NCBI GenBank assembly: GCA_947499595.1
Contig: CANMOY010000009.1
Location: forward strand, 36,656 to 100,655
Reading direction: 5' to 3'
From: an uncultured Mesonia sp.
Lineage (GTDB): Bacteria > Bacteroidota > Bacteroidia > Flavobacteriales > Flavobacteriaceae
DNA length: 64,000 nt
Shown here one piece after another: positions 1 to 8,385 of this stretch (its first letter is position 1; every line of letters begins with the position of its first letter). The translations under genes were made by a program, and so were the position numbers. The notes under the pieces are model-generated. The model was not told the DNA's origin. It saw only the letters and a program-made list of their open reading frames with translations, and did not search any database.

Positions 1-192
1 AATACCAAAACTTTCAGCTTTTTTTCTGGCCGCATTTCTTTTAGCTTCGAGGTTACTGGTAAGCTCTTTAGCTAATTCTATTTTAATAGGTTGGTTTTGT
101 TTCTGAATTTCTCTTACCTCGCTTGCTGTTTGAGAAAAAGCTAAACCAGAGGTTAAAACAAAACCCAGTGATAATAGTTTATTTAATTTCAT
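1..192 (-). CDS. Secreted protein, N-terminal part only (possible S8 serine peptidase)
   Basis: The open frame starts at an ATG read from 192 down and runs off the window edge, so only the first 64 residues are visible. They begin with a classic signal peptide: two lysines, a hydrophobic stretch, and a cleavage-like LAFSQ at about residues 17-21. A charged helical segment rich in Lys, Glu and Gln follows. From memory, secreted subtilisin-like (S8) peptidases of Flavobacteria with a type IX sorting tail often have this kind of N-terminal pro-region, but no catalytic residue is in view. Export is well supported; the peptidase assignment is a guess. It lies downstream of, and on the same strand as, the lipoprotein/SusD/SusC operon, separated from it by a terminator. 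Confidence 0.55.
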   Translation of the reverse strand, partial: MKLNKLLSLGFVLTSGLAFSQTASEVREIQKQNQPIKIELAKELTSNLEAKRNAARKKAESFGI

Positions 193-243
193 AAAATTTT
201 TTTGCACAATTTAAGATTTTTTTTAGAAAAACGAAAATGTAAA

Positions 244-277
244 TAAAAAAAAGGCTAATCATTTTGATTAGCCCTTT
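244..277 (-). terminator. Intrinsic terminator of the SusCD-lipoprotein operon
   Basis: A 9-bp perfect stem (GGCTAATCA at 253-261 with TGATTAGCC at 265-273) closes a 3-nt loop. On the minus strand it is followed by a run of nine T, the expected form for rho-independent termination of genes read leftwards from 5471. It separates that operon from the secreted-protein gene at the window edge. Confidence 0.85.
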
Positions 278-299
278 TAAAACCGTTAGAGAAATACTC

Positions 300-1094
300 T
301 TAGTTTTTTGGTGTTAAAACAACCTCTACTTGGAAAGGATTTTCAAACAACTCCTGGTCTAAGATAATAGTGAAATTACCTGTACCTTCGTTGTAACTAC
401 CAGTACCTCCAGGAAGGCTGGCTTCATCACTTGAATAGGTTACTACGCCTAAGCAATCAATGCTTAACACTCCAGCGTATTGATACTCTCCTGCATACGA
501 TGGGTTTCCGGTAGCCGCTGCTACGAAGTCTCCCCAAATAGTGGCTACGTTGTACTCATTTAAGTTGCCAGTAGGAACCAATTCAACATCGTAAGAATTT
601 ACAGTACCTTGACCTACAATAGAGGCAGTTCCGTTATATTCTAATGCGATATCAAATGGGCAAAACTGACTTAATTTCAATTGGTATACATTATCGAAAT
701 CTGCAATATTAGAGCCCTCTATACTTTCTAATTTTAAAGCAAGAATAGAACCTTCTAAAGCAATATTGTCATAATCTCCTTGTACTTCAATATATCCAAT
801 GTGCTCGTTCGCAGGAATTACAAAAGAAGTACCAACGCTATACTGATCTGGTGTTGCAGTAGTCAAATCTGCATCAACACTAACGGTAAAAGTTCTGTCG
901 GTAGCAGCTTTGTCGGTTACACCAACAGGAATTTTATATCCTTCAGTAGCATTTTCTTCAACAAAAAATGTACTTGTTGTTCCATCAGCAAAATAGGTTA
1001 AACTATCACCCTGATAAGTTTGTGGATCTTCATTCTCATCACAAGAAACAAATGCGAATGAAGCTACAAATAATAATAAAAATAATTTTTTCAT
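300..1094 (-). CDS. SusD-linked lipoprotein with a Calx-beta-like N-terminal domain
   Basis: The 264-residue protein has a lipoprotein signal peptide ending in the lipobox FVSC with the acylated Cys at residue 18. The acidic DENED right after it resembles the surface-export signals reported for Bacteroidota lipoproteins (inference). Residues about 28-140 look like a beta-sandwich of the Calx-beta/DUF1735 kind (FFVEENATEGYKIPVGV, then FVIPANE); the rest is also predicted beta-rich, with GTGSY and GTGNF turns. It is the third gene of an operon, 12 bp after SusD. In such loci the third gene is often an accessory surface glycan- or peptide-binding lipoprotein. No enzyme motif is seen and the ligand is unknown. 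Confidence 0.75.
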   Translation of the reverse strand: MKKLFLLLFVASFAFVSCDENEDPQTYQGDSLTYFADGTTSTFFVEENATEGYKIPVGVTDKAATDRTFTVSVDADLTTATPDQYSVGTSFVIPANEHIGYIEVQGDYDNIALEGSILALKLESIEGSNIADFDNVYQLKLSQFCPFDIALEYNGTASIVGQGTVNSYDVELVPTGNLNEYNVATIWGDFVAAATGNPSYAGEYQYAGVLSIDCLGVVTYSSDEASLPGGTGSYNEGTGNFTIILDQELFENPFQVEVVLTPKN

Positions 1095-1106
1095 AGTTTT
1101 AATTTT

Positions 1107-2510
1107 TTAGTAACCTGGGTTTTGTGAAATGTTATCATTTGCAAAACGCTCAGATTGTGGAATTGGTAAAGCAAATCTATAATCATCGCTATCTAATGAG
1201 CAAGCTCCAGCAGCGTTATCACAATCGTTAGGTAAACGGTCTACACCTAAGTCATATCTTCTCAAGTCAAACATTCTGTGCCCCTCGTAAGCTAATTCAA
1301 TTCTTCTTTCTTCTAAAATATCTGCTAAAGCATTAGCTTGCGAAGCATAACCTACAGTTACAGTAATATCTTTTCTTGCATTTTTTAAAGTTTCCATATC
1401 AGCAGAGGCTAAACCTAATTGGTTATCTCTAGCATATGCCTCTGCACGAATTAAATACATTTCTGAAGTTCTAATCATTTTTATATTATTTAAAAATGGA
1501 TTAGCTTCTGAACCTAAGTATTTACCAACTTGTAGGTTGGCTGGATCAAAGTTTTGTGTATCTAATACAGCATATGTTCTATGATCATCTGTCCAATCGT
1601 TGTTGTTTAATGTATTTAACATTTCCTCAGAAACATTAAAGAAAACATCTCCGTTGGTGTCGGTAAATAAAGTACCAATTGCTCCTTGACCAGGTGTTCT
1701 GGCTAATTGCCATAAAGTTTCACTAGTGAATTCATCTGCCCAAATACCTAAGTATTCAGTTTGAGTAGTAGCTAAAATAGAGTTATTAATTACTTCTGTA
1801 GAAAAATTAATGGCTCCAGGTAAATCTCCCGTATACAAAGCCAAACGAGCTTGGTAAGCGCTAACTGCTAAACTAGACATTCTGTTGATGTCTGTAGAGG
1901 CAGGTAAAGTAGCAAATATATCTTGAGCCGCTTTGAATTCATCGCTAATAAATTTTGCTACATCTGCAACAGTATTTCTAGCCGGCTGCTCGTATACCCA
2001 AACACGGTCTACGATTGGCACAGACTCAGCATTAGGCTCGTAGCTTGCAGAATAAAGACGCATTAAATCGAAGTGCGCAAATCCGCGAATAGCGTGCAAT
2101 TCAGCAATGATTCGGTCTTTTTTCTCTTGCTCTGCTTCTGTATTAGCCTCAACTCCCTCTGCTGCACGTAAAATACGGTTAGCACGGTTGATCACGAGGT
2201 AATAGTTGTTCCAGATTGATTCTGGCTCATTTGTACCTGAGTTGATTGACCAAGTAAATACTTGAATTCCCTGTCCACGGTTAGAAGCCGCGATTGTTAA
2301 GTCATCAACAAACTTTGAGGTAAAATCGATTAATGCAGATCCTGATATACCGCTATACACTCCGTATAAACCGGTCTCTAACTGATCAACAGTATTGAAA
2401 GCGTTCTCTTCAAACACTTCATCTTTTGGCTCAACCTCATAAGCATCTTTACAAGATACCATGGTAAGAATGGCCAGTAAAATTAATTTAAATTTAAATA
2501 TATTTTTCAT
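1107..2510 (-). CDS. RagB/SusD family nutrient-binding outer-membrane lipoprotein
   Basis: A 467-residue SusD-like protein. It has a lipoprotein signal peptide with lipobox MVSC (Cys20), the SusD N-terminal pattern (AFNTVDQLETGLYGVYSG, residues about 38-55), TPR-like helices in the middle (AIRGFAHFDLMRLY; AYQARLALYTGDLPGA) and the family C-terminal signature (ERRIELAYEGHRMFDLRRY, then ALPIPQSE and a final NPGY). SusD proteins form a lid over the SusC transporter and capture the substrate at the cell surface. The gene lies 6 bp after susC-like 2517-5471 and is surely co-transcribed. No glycoside hydrolase or sulfatase is next to it, so a sugar substrate cannot be inferred; peptides are as likely, as in RagAB. 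Confidence 0.95.
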   Translation of the reverse strand: MKNIFKFKLILLAILTMVSCKDAYEVEPKDEVFEENAFNTVDQLETGLYGVYSGISGSALIDFTSKFVDDLTIAASNRGQGIQVFTWSINSGTNEPESIWNNYYLVINRANRILRAAEGVEANTEAEQEKKDRIIAELHAIRGFAHFDLMRLYSASYEPNAESVPIVDRVWVYEQPARNTVADVAKFISDEFKAAQDIFATLPASTDINRMSSLAVSAYQARLALYTGDLPGAINFSTEVINNSILATTQTEYLGIWADEFTSETLWQLARTPGQGAIGTLFTDTNGDVFFNVSEEMLNTLNNNDWTDDHRTYAVLDTQNFDPANLQVGKYLGSEANPFLNNIKMIRTSEMYLIRAEAYARDNQLGLASADMETLKNARKDITVTVGYASQANALADILEERRIELAYEGHRMFDLRRYDLGVDRLPNDCDNAAGACSLDSDDYRFALPIPQSERFANDNISQNPGY

Positions 2511-2516
2511 AGGAGA

Positions 2517-5471
2517 TTAAAATTTTAAGTCTACACCAAAAGTGATGGTTGTTGGAGTAGGGTATTCGTACTGTGCGATATTGTTATCATCTTCAGGATC
2601 AAAACCTGTAAACTTGGTCCAAGTGGCTAAGTTTTGTGCCATACCATAAACGCGGATTCCTTTGAAATATTTTAAAGCATCTACTACGTCATCAGAGAAG
2701 TTGTAAGATAAAGTTACGTTTCTCCATCTTAAGAAAGATGCATCTTCGATATCTTTAGAAGTAAACTCTCTGTTGTAAAGGTAGCTCTGTACTTCGGTTA
2801 CATCACCAGGTTGTTGCCACATATCTAACATTTTAGTACTTAAGTTGTACTGTGCAAAGTTAGGATTTTCTTGGAAGAAAGTTTGGTTGTTGAAACGGTA
2901 GTATTCTGCCTGGAAAGTGAACAATGTAGATAAGGTGAAACCTTTGTAAGAAATATCTCCACCAAAACCACCTGTATACTCAGGGTTAAAGCTTCCAAAA
3001 TCTGCTCTAGAGTTATCCTCAGAGTATACGTTGGTTACGTTACCGTCTTTGTCGGTATACAATGGTTGTCCGTTTGCCGGGTTTACTCCAGCCCATCCAA
3101 CGATGTAGTGAGTTCCTAATGGCAATCCTTCACGGATAATGGAAGTACCTAGCTCAAACTCGTTAACTTGTCCTAAATCAACGATTTCGTTTTTGTTGTA
3201 GTTACCATTAAAGCTTAAGTTGATGTTTACTTCATCACGGCCTTCACCTCTTAAAAGGTTATAGTTTAGTGATAAATCAACCCCAGCATTTCTCATTTCA
3301 CCATTATTACTTTGAATAGCAGTAGTTCCTGAGGTAGCACTTAAGTTATAATTTACAAATAAATCTGTAGTTAAGTTGTTGTAATATTCAACACTTCCTG
3401 ATAGTCTATAATCGAATAAATCGAAATCAAAACCAGTGTTCAATTGTTTGGAAACCTCCCATCTTAAATCTGGGTTACCAATGTTGGTAGGGGCAAATCC
3501 TGGTTGACCTGCATAAGATACTTGTCCGTATCCAGTAGCATATTGAAAAGCGGTAATCGCATTTTTATTTCCAGAAGTACCATAACTTGCTTTGAATTTT
3601 AAGTTATCAACAAAGCTTACATCTTGCATAAAAGCCTCTTCACTAATGTTCCAACGACCTGCTACAGACCAGAAAGTTGCCCATTTGTTTGAATCAGCAA
3701 ATAAACTAGAAGCATCGCGTCTGATCGAAGCACCGATACCAAATCTATCATCGTAACCGTAATCAGCAATTGCGAAATAAGAGAATAAACCTTCTTCGTA
3801 ATCTGAGCCGCCTACAGTAGGGATAAGTTCGTTATCTGGAGTACCAGCAGTGATACCACCTGGGTAACCAACTAATAGTTCATTGATTCCGTAGCCGGTA
3901 AAACTACTAGATCTGAAATGATTCTTGAAATACTCTATATAGCCGTCTATACTGAAGTCGTGCTTTTCATTAAAAGTATTAGCATAACCAATGTTGGTAG
4001 TAGAAGTGAAATTGGCATTGTATGAGTTAGCTTCGTTATATCGTCCTGCATTTCCAGGAGTAGTAGTACGACCGTATTCTGTGTTAGGATCTGTAAATCG
4101 AACAATGTTAGTCTGCTCATAATCTACCCCTAAGTTGATTCCAGCAGTTACATTGTCAAAGATTTCTCTCTTGGCAAAACCAGAAGCTACAATCTTAGTT
4201 CTTAAACGATCGTTATCACTTCTTAATAAGTGCTCTAATGCATTGGGACCTACACGTCCTCCACCAGTTGCGAAATCTCCGTTTTCGTCATATACTGGGT
4301 GGTAAGGTGATCCTAAATAAGCGGCAGCAAAAGGGTTTTGTAAGGTAACAGAACCTTCCGAGTCAATTCTAGATTGTTTGGTAAACGCTAACTGGGTGTT
4401 TAAACCAATTTGTGTTTTTTCGTTTGGTCTGTGCTCTAAGTTGTTACGTAAAGTAAAACGTTGTAATCCAGAACGCTTTATTAAACCTTCTTGGTCTAAG
4501 TACTGGGCGCTGCTAAAGAAACGCGTGTTTTCATTACCTCCGCTCATACTTAATTCTTGTGTATTAATTACACCAGTTCTAAAGAATTGCTCGCTCCAGT
4601 CGGTATTTACTTGAGCTAACTCAGCGATTTGAGCATCGGTTAAACCAGCTCCTACACCACGATTGATAGTTCTTTGGAAATTTAATAACTGGCTAGAGTT
4701 CATCATATCAAACCGAGGTTCACTAATTTCAGAAAAACCAATTGACGATTTGTAGTTGAAAGTTGTAGCCTGTGAGAAAGAACCTTTCTTAGTAGTTACT
4801 ACAATTACACCGTTTGCTCCACGAGATCCGTAAAGAGCGGTTGCACTTGCATCTTTCAATACATCTACTCGGTCAAAATCGTTTGAGTTTAAAGCAGAAA
4901 AATCTGCCGCCCCAATTTGAATACCGTCTACGATGTATAATGGGTTGTTATCTCCATTAATAGATCCGTTACCACGAATTCTAACACGTGCAGATGAACC
5001 TGGTTGACCAGAACCTGCAGAAACCTGAAGACCTGCTGCTTGACCTTGTAATACTTGGTCAAAAGAAGGAATTGGCACAGACTCTAATGCCTCAGCCTTA
5101 ACGGTTGAAATAGAACCCGCATACTTTGTTTTGTCTATGCTTGAGTAACCAGTCACAACGATCTCGTCTAACTCGTTACCTGCTTTCATAGATACATTGT
5201 AAGTGTTTGCTGCACCAACAGTAACTTGTTGAGTTTGGAAACCAATGTAAGTAAATTCTAAAACATCTCCTTGGGTAGCATTTAAGCTGTAATTACCATC
5301 AAAATCTGATTGAGTACCAGAAGACGTTCCTTTAATAATAATGTTAACTCCTGGTAACGGCATACCGGTGTCGTCGGTAACCGTTCCGGAAACTGATTTT
5401 TGTTGGGCAAACGATAGTTGCACCATAAACGCTAGAAATAGCGTCAAAATTCCACTAAACTTTGTTTTCAT
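2517..5471 (-). CDS. SusC/RagA family TonB-linked outer-membrane transporter
   Basis: A 984-residue TonB-dependent transporter. The order is: signal peptide to about residue 22 (LSFAQ); a carboxypeptidase-regulatory-like domain at about 25-98 (VSGTVTDDTGMPLPGVNI); a TonB-box-like segment (ELDEIVVTGY, about 100-109); a plug domain to about 230 with the SusC signatures LYIVDGI and DVLKDASATALYGSRGANGV; then a 22-strand-type barrel ending in aromatic FGVDLKF. It imports substrate captured by the SusD partner, powered by TonB-ExbBD encoded elsewhere. It is on the small side for SusC proteins (often 1000-1100 residues). It is the first gene of a three-gene operon. No local sigma/anti-sigma or hybrid two-component regulator is adjacent. 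Confidence 0.96.
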   Translation of the reverse strand: MKTKFSGILTLFLAFMVQLSFAQQKSVSGTVTDDTGMPLPGVNIIIKGTSSGTQSDFDGNYSLNATQGDVLEFTYIGFQTQQVTVGAANTYNVSMKAGNELDEIVVTGYSSIDKTKYAGSISTVKAEALESVPIPSFDQVLQGQAAGLQVSAGSGQPGSSARVRIRGNGSINGDNNPLYIVDGIQIGAADFSALNSNDFDRVDVLKDASATALYGSRGANGVIVVTTKKGSFSQATTFNYKSSIGFSEISEPRFDMMNSSQLLNFQRTINRGVGAGLTDAQIAELAQVNTDWSEQFFRTGVINTQELSMSGGNENTRFFSSAQYLDQEGLIKRSGLQRFTLRNNLEHRPNEKTQIGLNTQLAFTKQSRIDSEGSVTLQNPFAAAYLGSPYHPVYDENGDFATGGGRVGPNALEHLLRSDNDRLRTKIVASGFAKREIFDNVTAGINLGVDYEQTNIVRFTDPNTEYGRTTTPGNAGRYNEANSYNANFTSTTNIGYANTFNEKHDFSIDGYIEYFKNHFRSSSFTGYGINELLVGYPGGITAGTPDNELIPTVGGSDYEEGLFSYFAIADYGYDDRFGIGASIRRDASSLFADSNKWATFWSVAGRWNISEEAFMQDVSFVDNLKFKASYGTSGNKNAITAFQYATGYGQVSYAGQPGFAPTNIGNPDLRWEVSKQLNTGFDFDLFDYRLSGSVEYYNNLTTDLFVNYNLSATSGTTAIQSNNGEMRNAGVDLSLNYNLLRGEGRDEVNINLSFNGNYNKNEIVDLGQVNEFELGTSIIREGLPLGTHYIVGWAGVNPANGQPLYTDKDGNVTNVYSEDNSRADFGSFNPEYTGGFGGDISYKGFTLSTLFTFQAEYYRFNNQTFFQENPNFAQYNLSTKMLDMWQQPGDVTEVQSYLYNREFTSKDIEDASFLRWRNVTLSYNFSDDVVDALKYFKGIRVYGMAQNLATWTKFTGFDPEDDNNIAQYEYPTPTTITFGVDLKF

Positions 5472-5587
5472 TTTGTAATTTATTTGAATTAGCCAACGTC
5501 AAAAATCTTAATAAATACTTAATAATGCAACTTATTTTTACTAAAATTAATTTTTAACACTTTGAGTAAGCAAGAAATAGGAGGGTT

Positions 5588-7264
5588 TTAAAACCTGCTT
5601 TGAAGACGCAGGTGTACTAATGTATTTCTAAATTTAAAGCCTGTGCCGGGGTACTTGGCATTAGCAAACATTACCTCTAGTTTACCTGCTTTGGTGTTTA
5701 AAGCCAAACCAAAACCTAGGCTGGTTAGATTTTCTAACGAAGAATTAGGTAAGGGTGTGTAAAGGCCATAGTCTAAAATACTATGTAAATAAAAGTTAGA
5801 GGCGAATTTGAAACGGTATTCGGTTTGCAGTATGGCGTAAAAATTGGTCGTTAAACTGTTTTCTTCAATTCCGCGAAAGCTGTTAATTCCTCCAAAAAAG
5901 CTTAATTCGTTAATAAAATAGTCCTTACTCTCAAGATAGTGAGCTGTTAGATGGGTGCGTATTCCGCTACGTTTTGCAATTGGTAGGAAGTGTTGGTGTT
6001 GCAGCGTGTAAATTTGCTGAGGGCTATTGATAGTTGCTTTTCGTGAGCCAAAAGAAGCACTTAGGTTTAGATAACTGGGCGGAGTGAAAAAATCTTTTCT
6101 TTGGTTTGCGTCGAGGCGAGCACCTACTTGAAAAAATTTAGCGCGGTAATTGCCAAGATTTGCTGTTTGTGAATAGGATGCGCTTGACTGGGTCTGGTTT
6201 GACTTAATAGAGGTGTAGCCTATATAGGGTTTCCAGTTTTTAATGCTATAGTGTATCTGAGCTCCAAAGGTGTTGCGTGTAAAGGTACTGTCTTTTCGTA
6301 GTAAGTTAAAACGTAGATTAATACCAATTGGAGAATTAAATAGATGAGGAAGTTCTGTTGCTAATTTAAATTCTAATTGAGATTCGGCATTATTTAAATA
6401 GGAGAGATCTATTCGTTCCCCTTGATTAAAATTGTTAAGTAATGATAAATTCAAGTAGCCGTTTAAATTAAATTTCCCTTGATCCTCATTTGAAAATCCT
6501 AAGTAGCCATCAAATTCGTTTTGTTTTTGCTTGTTTAAAAATAGATATAGCTTGGTACTGTCTTTTTGGAATAAAATTTCGGGTGGTTTTATGCTTGAGG
6601 CAAAATTTAATTGCTGGATTTGTTTGTATTTCTCCAAAATCTCTTCTTTGTTGAAATTCACTCCTGTAATAAGTTGTAAGCGATGTTTTAAAAAAGATTT
6701 GGGAAACTTGGAGTAGCCTTTTATGATAATTTCATCGAGTTGTCTGTTTTTAGATGAATTTAATTGAAGTGCGGCAAATAGGTTGTTGTCCTTTTTTTGA
6801 ATCTTGATTATTTGTATTTGTAAAAAAGGCTGGCCTTTATTGGCTAAACAGTTGTTTATTTTTGTGAGTTGTTCTTCTAAACCAACTATTGGTAGTTTAA
6901 TTGTTTTGTTGAAAATTTTTAAATCACATTCGGCTAAATCCAACGCTAGACTGTCTGTTATTTTTAAATGTATGTATTCAAATTGCTTGCCTTTTTTTAA
7001 TCTATATATATAGGTATTGTTTTTTTGTGCTTTTAAAAAGTTGAATTCTGCATCTATATAGCCTTGTTTTTGGAGGTTGGTTATTCTTTGGTTCAAAACT
7101 CTTTTTAGTTCCTTTACGGATTTTGTTTGTAGCACTTCTAATGTATCCGATTTTGCTTTAGAGATTACTGTGTTTAAAATATAAGCTTTTACTGTTGTTT
7201 GTGAAAAACCAAAAGGACAGCTTATTAACAGTAGAAGTATTATTTGTATAAAGGTGCGATTCAC
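5588..7264 (-). CDS. Small Omp85-family (BamA/TamA-like) outer-membrane protein
   Basis: 558 residues, read from a GTG start at 7264, which directly precedes a signal peptide ending at about residue 22 (FGFSQ). Residues about 30-240 contain two or three POTRA-like modules (DEIIIKGYSKFPKSFLKHRL, LQLITGV, then NFNKEEI). The C-terminal 300 residues are alternating amphipathic strands with FRGIEE near residue 450, matching the xRGF/xRGx motif in loop 6 of Omp85 barrels, and a terminal aromatic residue (LQSRF). It is shorter than BamA (about 800 residues or more), so it is more likely an accessory assembly or secretion pore than the essential BamA. It is divergent from rpsL, with about 95 bp between start codon and the rpsL promoter. 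Confidence 0.75.
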   Translation of the reverse strand: MNRTFIQIILLLLISCPFGFSQTTVKAYILNTVISKAKSDTLEVLQTKSVKELKRVLNQRITNLQKQGYIDAEFNFLKAQKNNTYIYRLKKGKQFEYIHLKITDSLALDLAECDLKIFNKTIKLPIVGLEEQLTKINNCLANKGQPFLQIQIIKIQKKDNNLFAALQLNSSKNRQLDEIIIKGYSKFPKSFLKHRLQLITGVNFNKEEILEKYKQIQQLNFASSIKPPEILFQKDSTKLYLFLNKQKQNEFDGYLGFSNEDQGKFNLNGYLNLSLLNNFNQGERIDLSYLNNAESQLEFKLATELPHLFNSPIGINLRFNLLRKDSTFTRNTFGAQIHYSIKNWKPYIGYTSIKSNQTQSSASYSQTANLGNYRAKFFQVGARLDANQRKDFFTPPSYLNLSASFGSRKATINSPQQIYTLQHQHFLPIAKRSGIRTHLTAHYLESKDYFINELSFFGGINSFRGIEENSLTTNFYAILQTEYRFKFASNFYLHSILDYGLYTPLPNSSLENLTSLGFGLALNTKAGKLEVMFANAKYPGTGFKFRNTLVHLRLQSRF

Positions 7265-7359
7265 TTATTTTTTTTATCGGTGCTTTTTAGGATAACGAAA
7301 TTAATCGAATAAACTTGTTTATGCAAAGTACAATTGTATTGAAAATTAATTGATTATAA

Positions 7360-7390
7360 TTTGCTTTTTTGAAATTAATTTTTACATTTG
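7360..7390 (+). promoter_or_regulatory. Bacteroidota-type promoter of the str/S10/spc/alpha supercluster
   Basis: TTTG at 7360-7363 (the -33 element), a 19-nt spacer, and TACATTTG at 7383-7390, a perfect match to the TAnnTTTG -7 element. Transcription should start near 7394, giving a leader of about 50 nt before rpsL. This is the best main promoter for the ribosomal block. Confidence 0.85.
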
Positions 7391-7394
7391 CAAA

Positions 7395-7408
7395 CCCGAA
7401 AAAACGGG
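7395..7408 (+). promoter_or_regulatory. GC hairpin at the 5' end of the rpsL leader
   Basis: CCCG (7395-7398), six A, then CGGG (7405-7408) can form a short stem-loop right at the predicted RNA 5' end in otherwise AT-rich sequence. It may stabilise the transcript or be part of an S12/S7 leader; four base pairs alone are weak evidence. Confidence 0.4.
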
Positions 7409-7442
7409 AATTAATATTTTAATAATTAGTGTAAAAGAAATT

Positions 7443-7817
7443 ATGCCAACAATTTCACAATTAGTAAGAAAAGGAAGAACCAAAATAACTAAGAAGTCTA
7501 AATCGGCTGCTTTGGATTCTTGTCCTCAAAGACGTGGGGTTTGTACGCGTGTTTACACCACTACGCCAAAAAAACCAAACTCGGCTATGCGTAAAGTAGC
7601 TAGGGTAAGGTTGACCAATGGTAAGGAAGTAAATGCTTACATCCCAGGAGAAGGACACAATTTGCAAGAGCACTCGATAGTATTAGTTAGAGGTGGAAGG
7701 GTAAAAGATTTACCAGGGGTTAGGTATCATATTGTTCGTGGAGCATTAGATACGGCCGGAGTAGAAGGTAGAACGCAACGTAGGTCAAAGTACGGAGCAA
7801 AACGCCCTAAAAAGTAA
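7443..7817 (+). CDS. rpsL: 30S ribosomal protein S12
   Basis: 124 residues, the standard S12 length, when started at the ATG at 7443; an in-frame upstream extension is possible but would run through the promoter and is not used. S12 lies at the decoding centre. The conserved loop [13 protein letters not shown] (Lys43) and [13 protein letters not shown] (Lys88) are intact, so the residues that mutate in streptomycin resistance are wild type. It is the first gene of the long translation cluster, driven by the promoter at 7360-7390. Confidence 0.99.
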   Translation: MPTISQLVRKGRTKITKKSKSAALDSCPQRRGVCTRVYTTTPKKPNSAMRKVARVRLTNGKEVNAYIPGEGHNLQEHSIVLVRGGRVKDLPGVRYHIVRGALDTAGVEGRTQRRSKYGAKRPKK

Positions 7818-7824
7818 AAGTTAT

Positions 7825-7868
7825 TTGTTAATCGCTAAAAGTTGAGAAATACATTTATCTATTAACAA
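7825..7868 (+). promoter_or_regulatory. Inverted repeat in the rpsL-rpsG gap
   Basis: TTGTTAAT at 7825-7832 can pair with ATTAACAA at 7861-7868 across a 28-nt loop in the 85-nt gap before rpsG; more GTTAA/TTAAC copies lie at 7874-7885. S7 autoregulates its operon in Escherichia coli by binding the rpsL-rpsG gap, so the place is suggestive, but the AT-rich pairing is weak. Confidence 0.3.
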
Positions 7869-7902
7869 TAACCGTTAACAATTAACTTATTTAAGAGAAG
7901 AC

Positions 7903-8379
7903 ATGAGAAAAAGACAGGCAAAAAAGAGACCTCTTTTACCAGATCCTAAGTTTAATGACCAGTTAGTAACTAGGTTCGTTAACATGATGATGTGGGACGG
8001 TAAAAAGTCAATCGCTTTTAAGATTTTTTATGATGCAATTGATATTGTAGAAGAGAAAAAGCAAGACGAAGAAAAATCGGCTTTAGAGCTATGGAAAGAT
8101 GCTTTATCTAACGTAATGCCGCACGTAGAAGTGCGCAGTAGAAGAGTTGGTGGAGCTACCTTTCAAATACCTATGCAAATTCGTCCAGATAGAAAAGTTT
8201 CAACCGCTATGAAGTGGTTGATTATGTTTGCGCGTAAGCGTAATGAAAAAGGAATGGCGGCAAAATTGGCTGCAGAAGTTTTAGCTGCCGCTAAAGAAGA
8301 AGGTGCTGCGGTTAAAAAGAGAGTAGATACGCACAGAATGGCCGAAGCAAACAAAGCATTCTCACACTTTAGATTCTAA
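7903..8379 (+). CDS. rpsG: 30S ribosomal protein S7
   Basis: 158 residues, normal for S7, which nucleates assembly of the 30S head and contacts E-site tRNA. The family segments [16 protein letters not shown] at the N-terminus and GGATFQIPM near residue 85 are clear, as is the C-terminal [15 protein letters not shown]. It follows rpsL after an 85-nt gap, longer than most gaps in this cluster, and precedes fusA by 6 nt. Confidence 0.99.
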   Translation: MRKRQAKKRPLLPDPKFNDQLVTRFVNMMMWDGKKSIAFKIFYDAIDIVEEKKQDEEKSALELWKDALSNVMPHVEVRSRRVGGATFQIPMQIRPDRKVSTAMKWLIMFARKRNEKGMAAKLAAEVLAAAKEEGAAVKKRVDTHRMAEANKAFSHFRF

Positions 8380-8385
8380 AAAACA

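Noticed and set aside
7350..7442. Longer N-terminus for S12 starting near 7350
   Set aside because: It would start before the promoter at 7360-7390, and the ATG at 7443 gives the exact usual S12 length and N-terminus.
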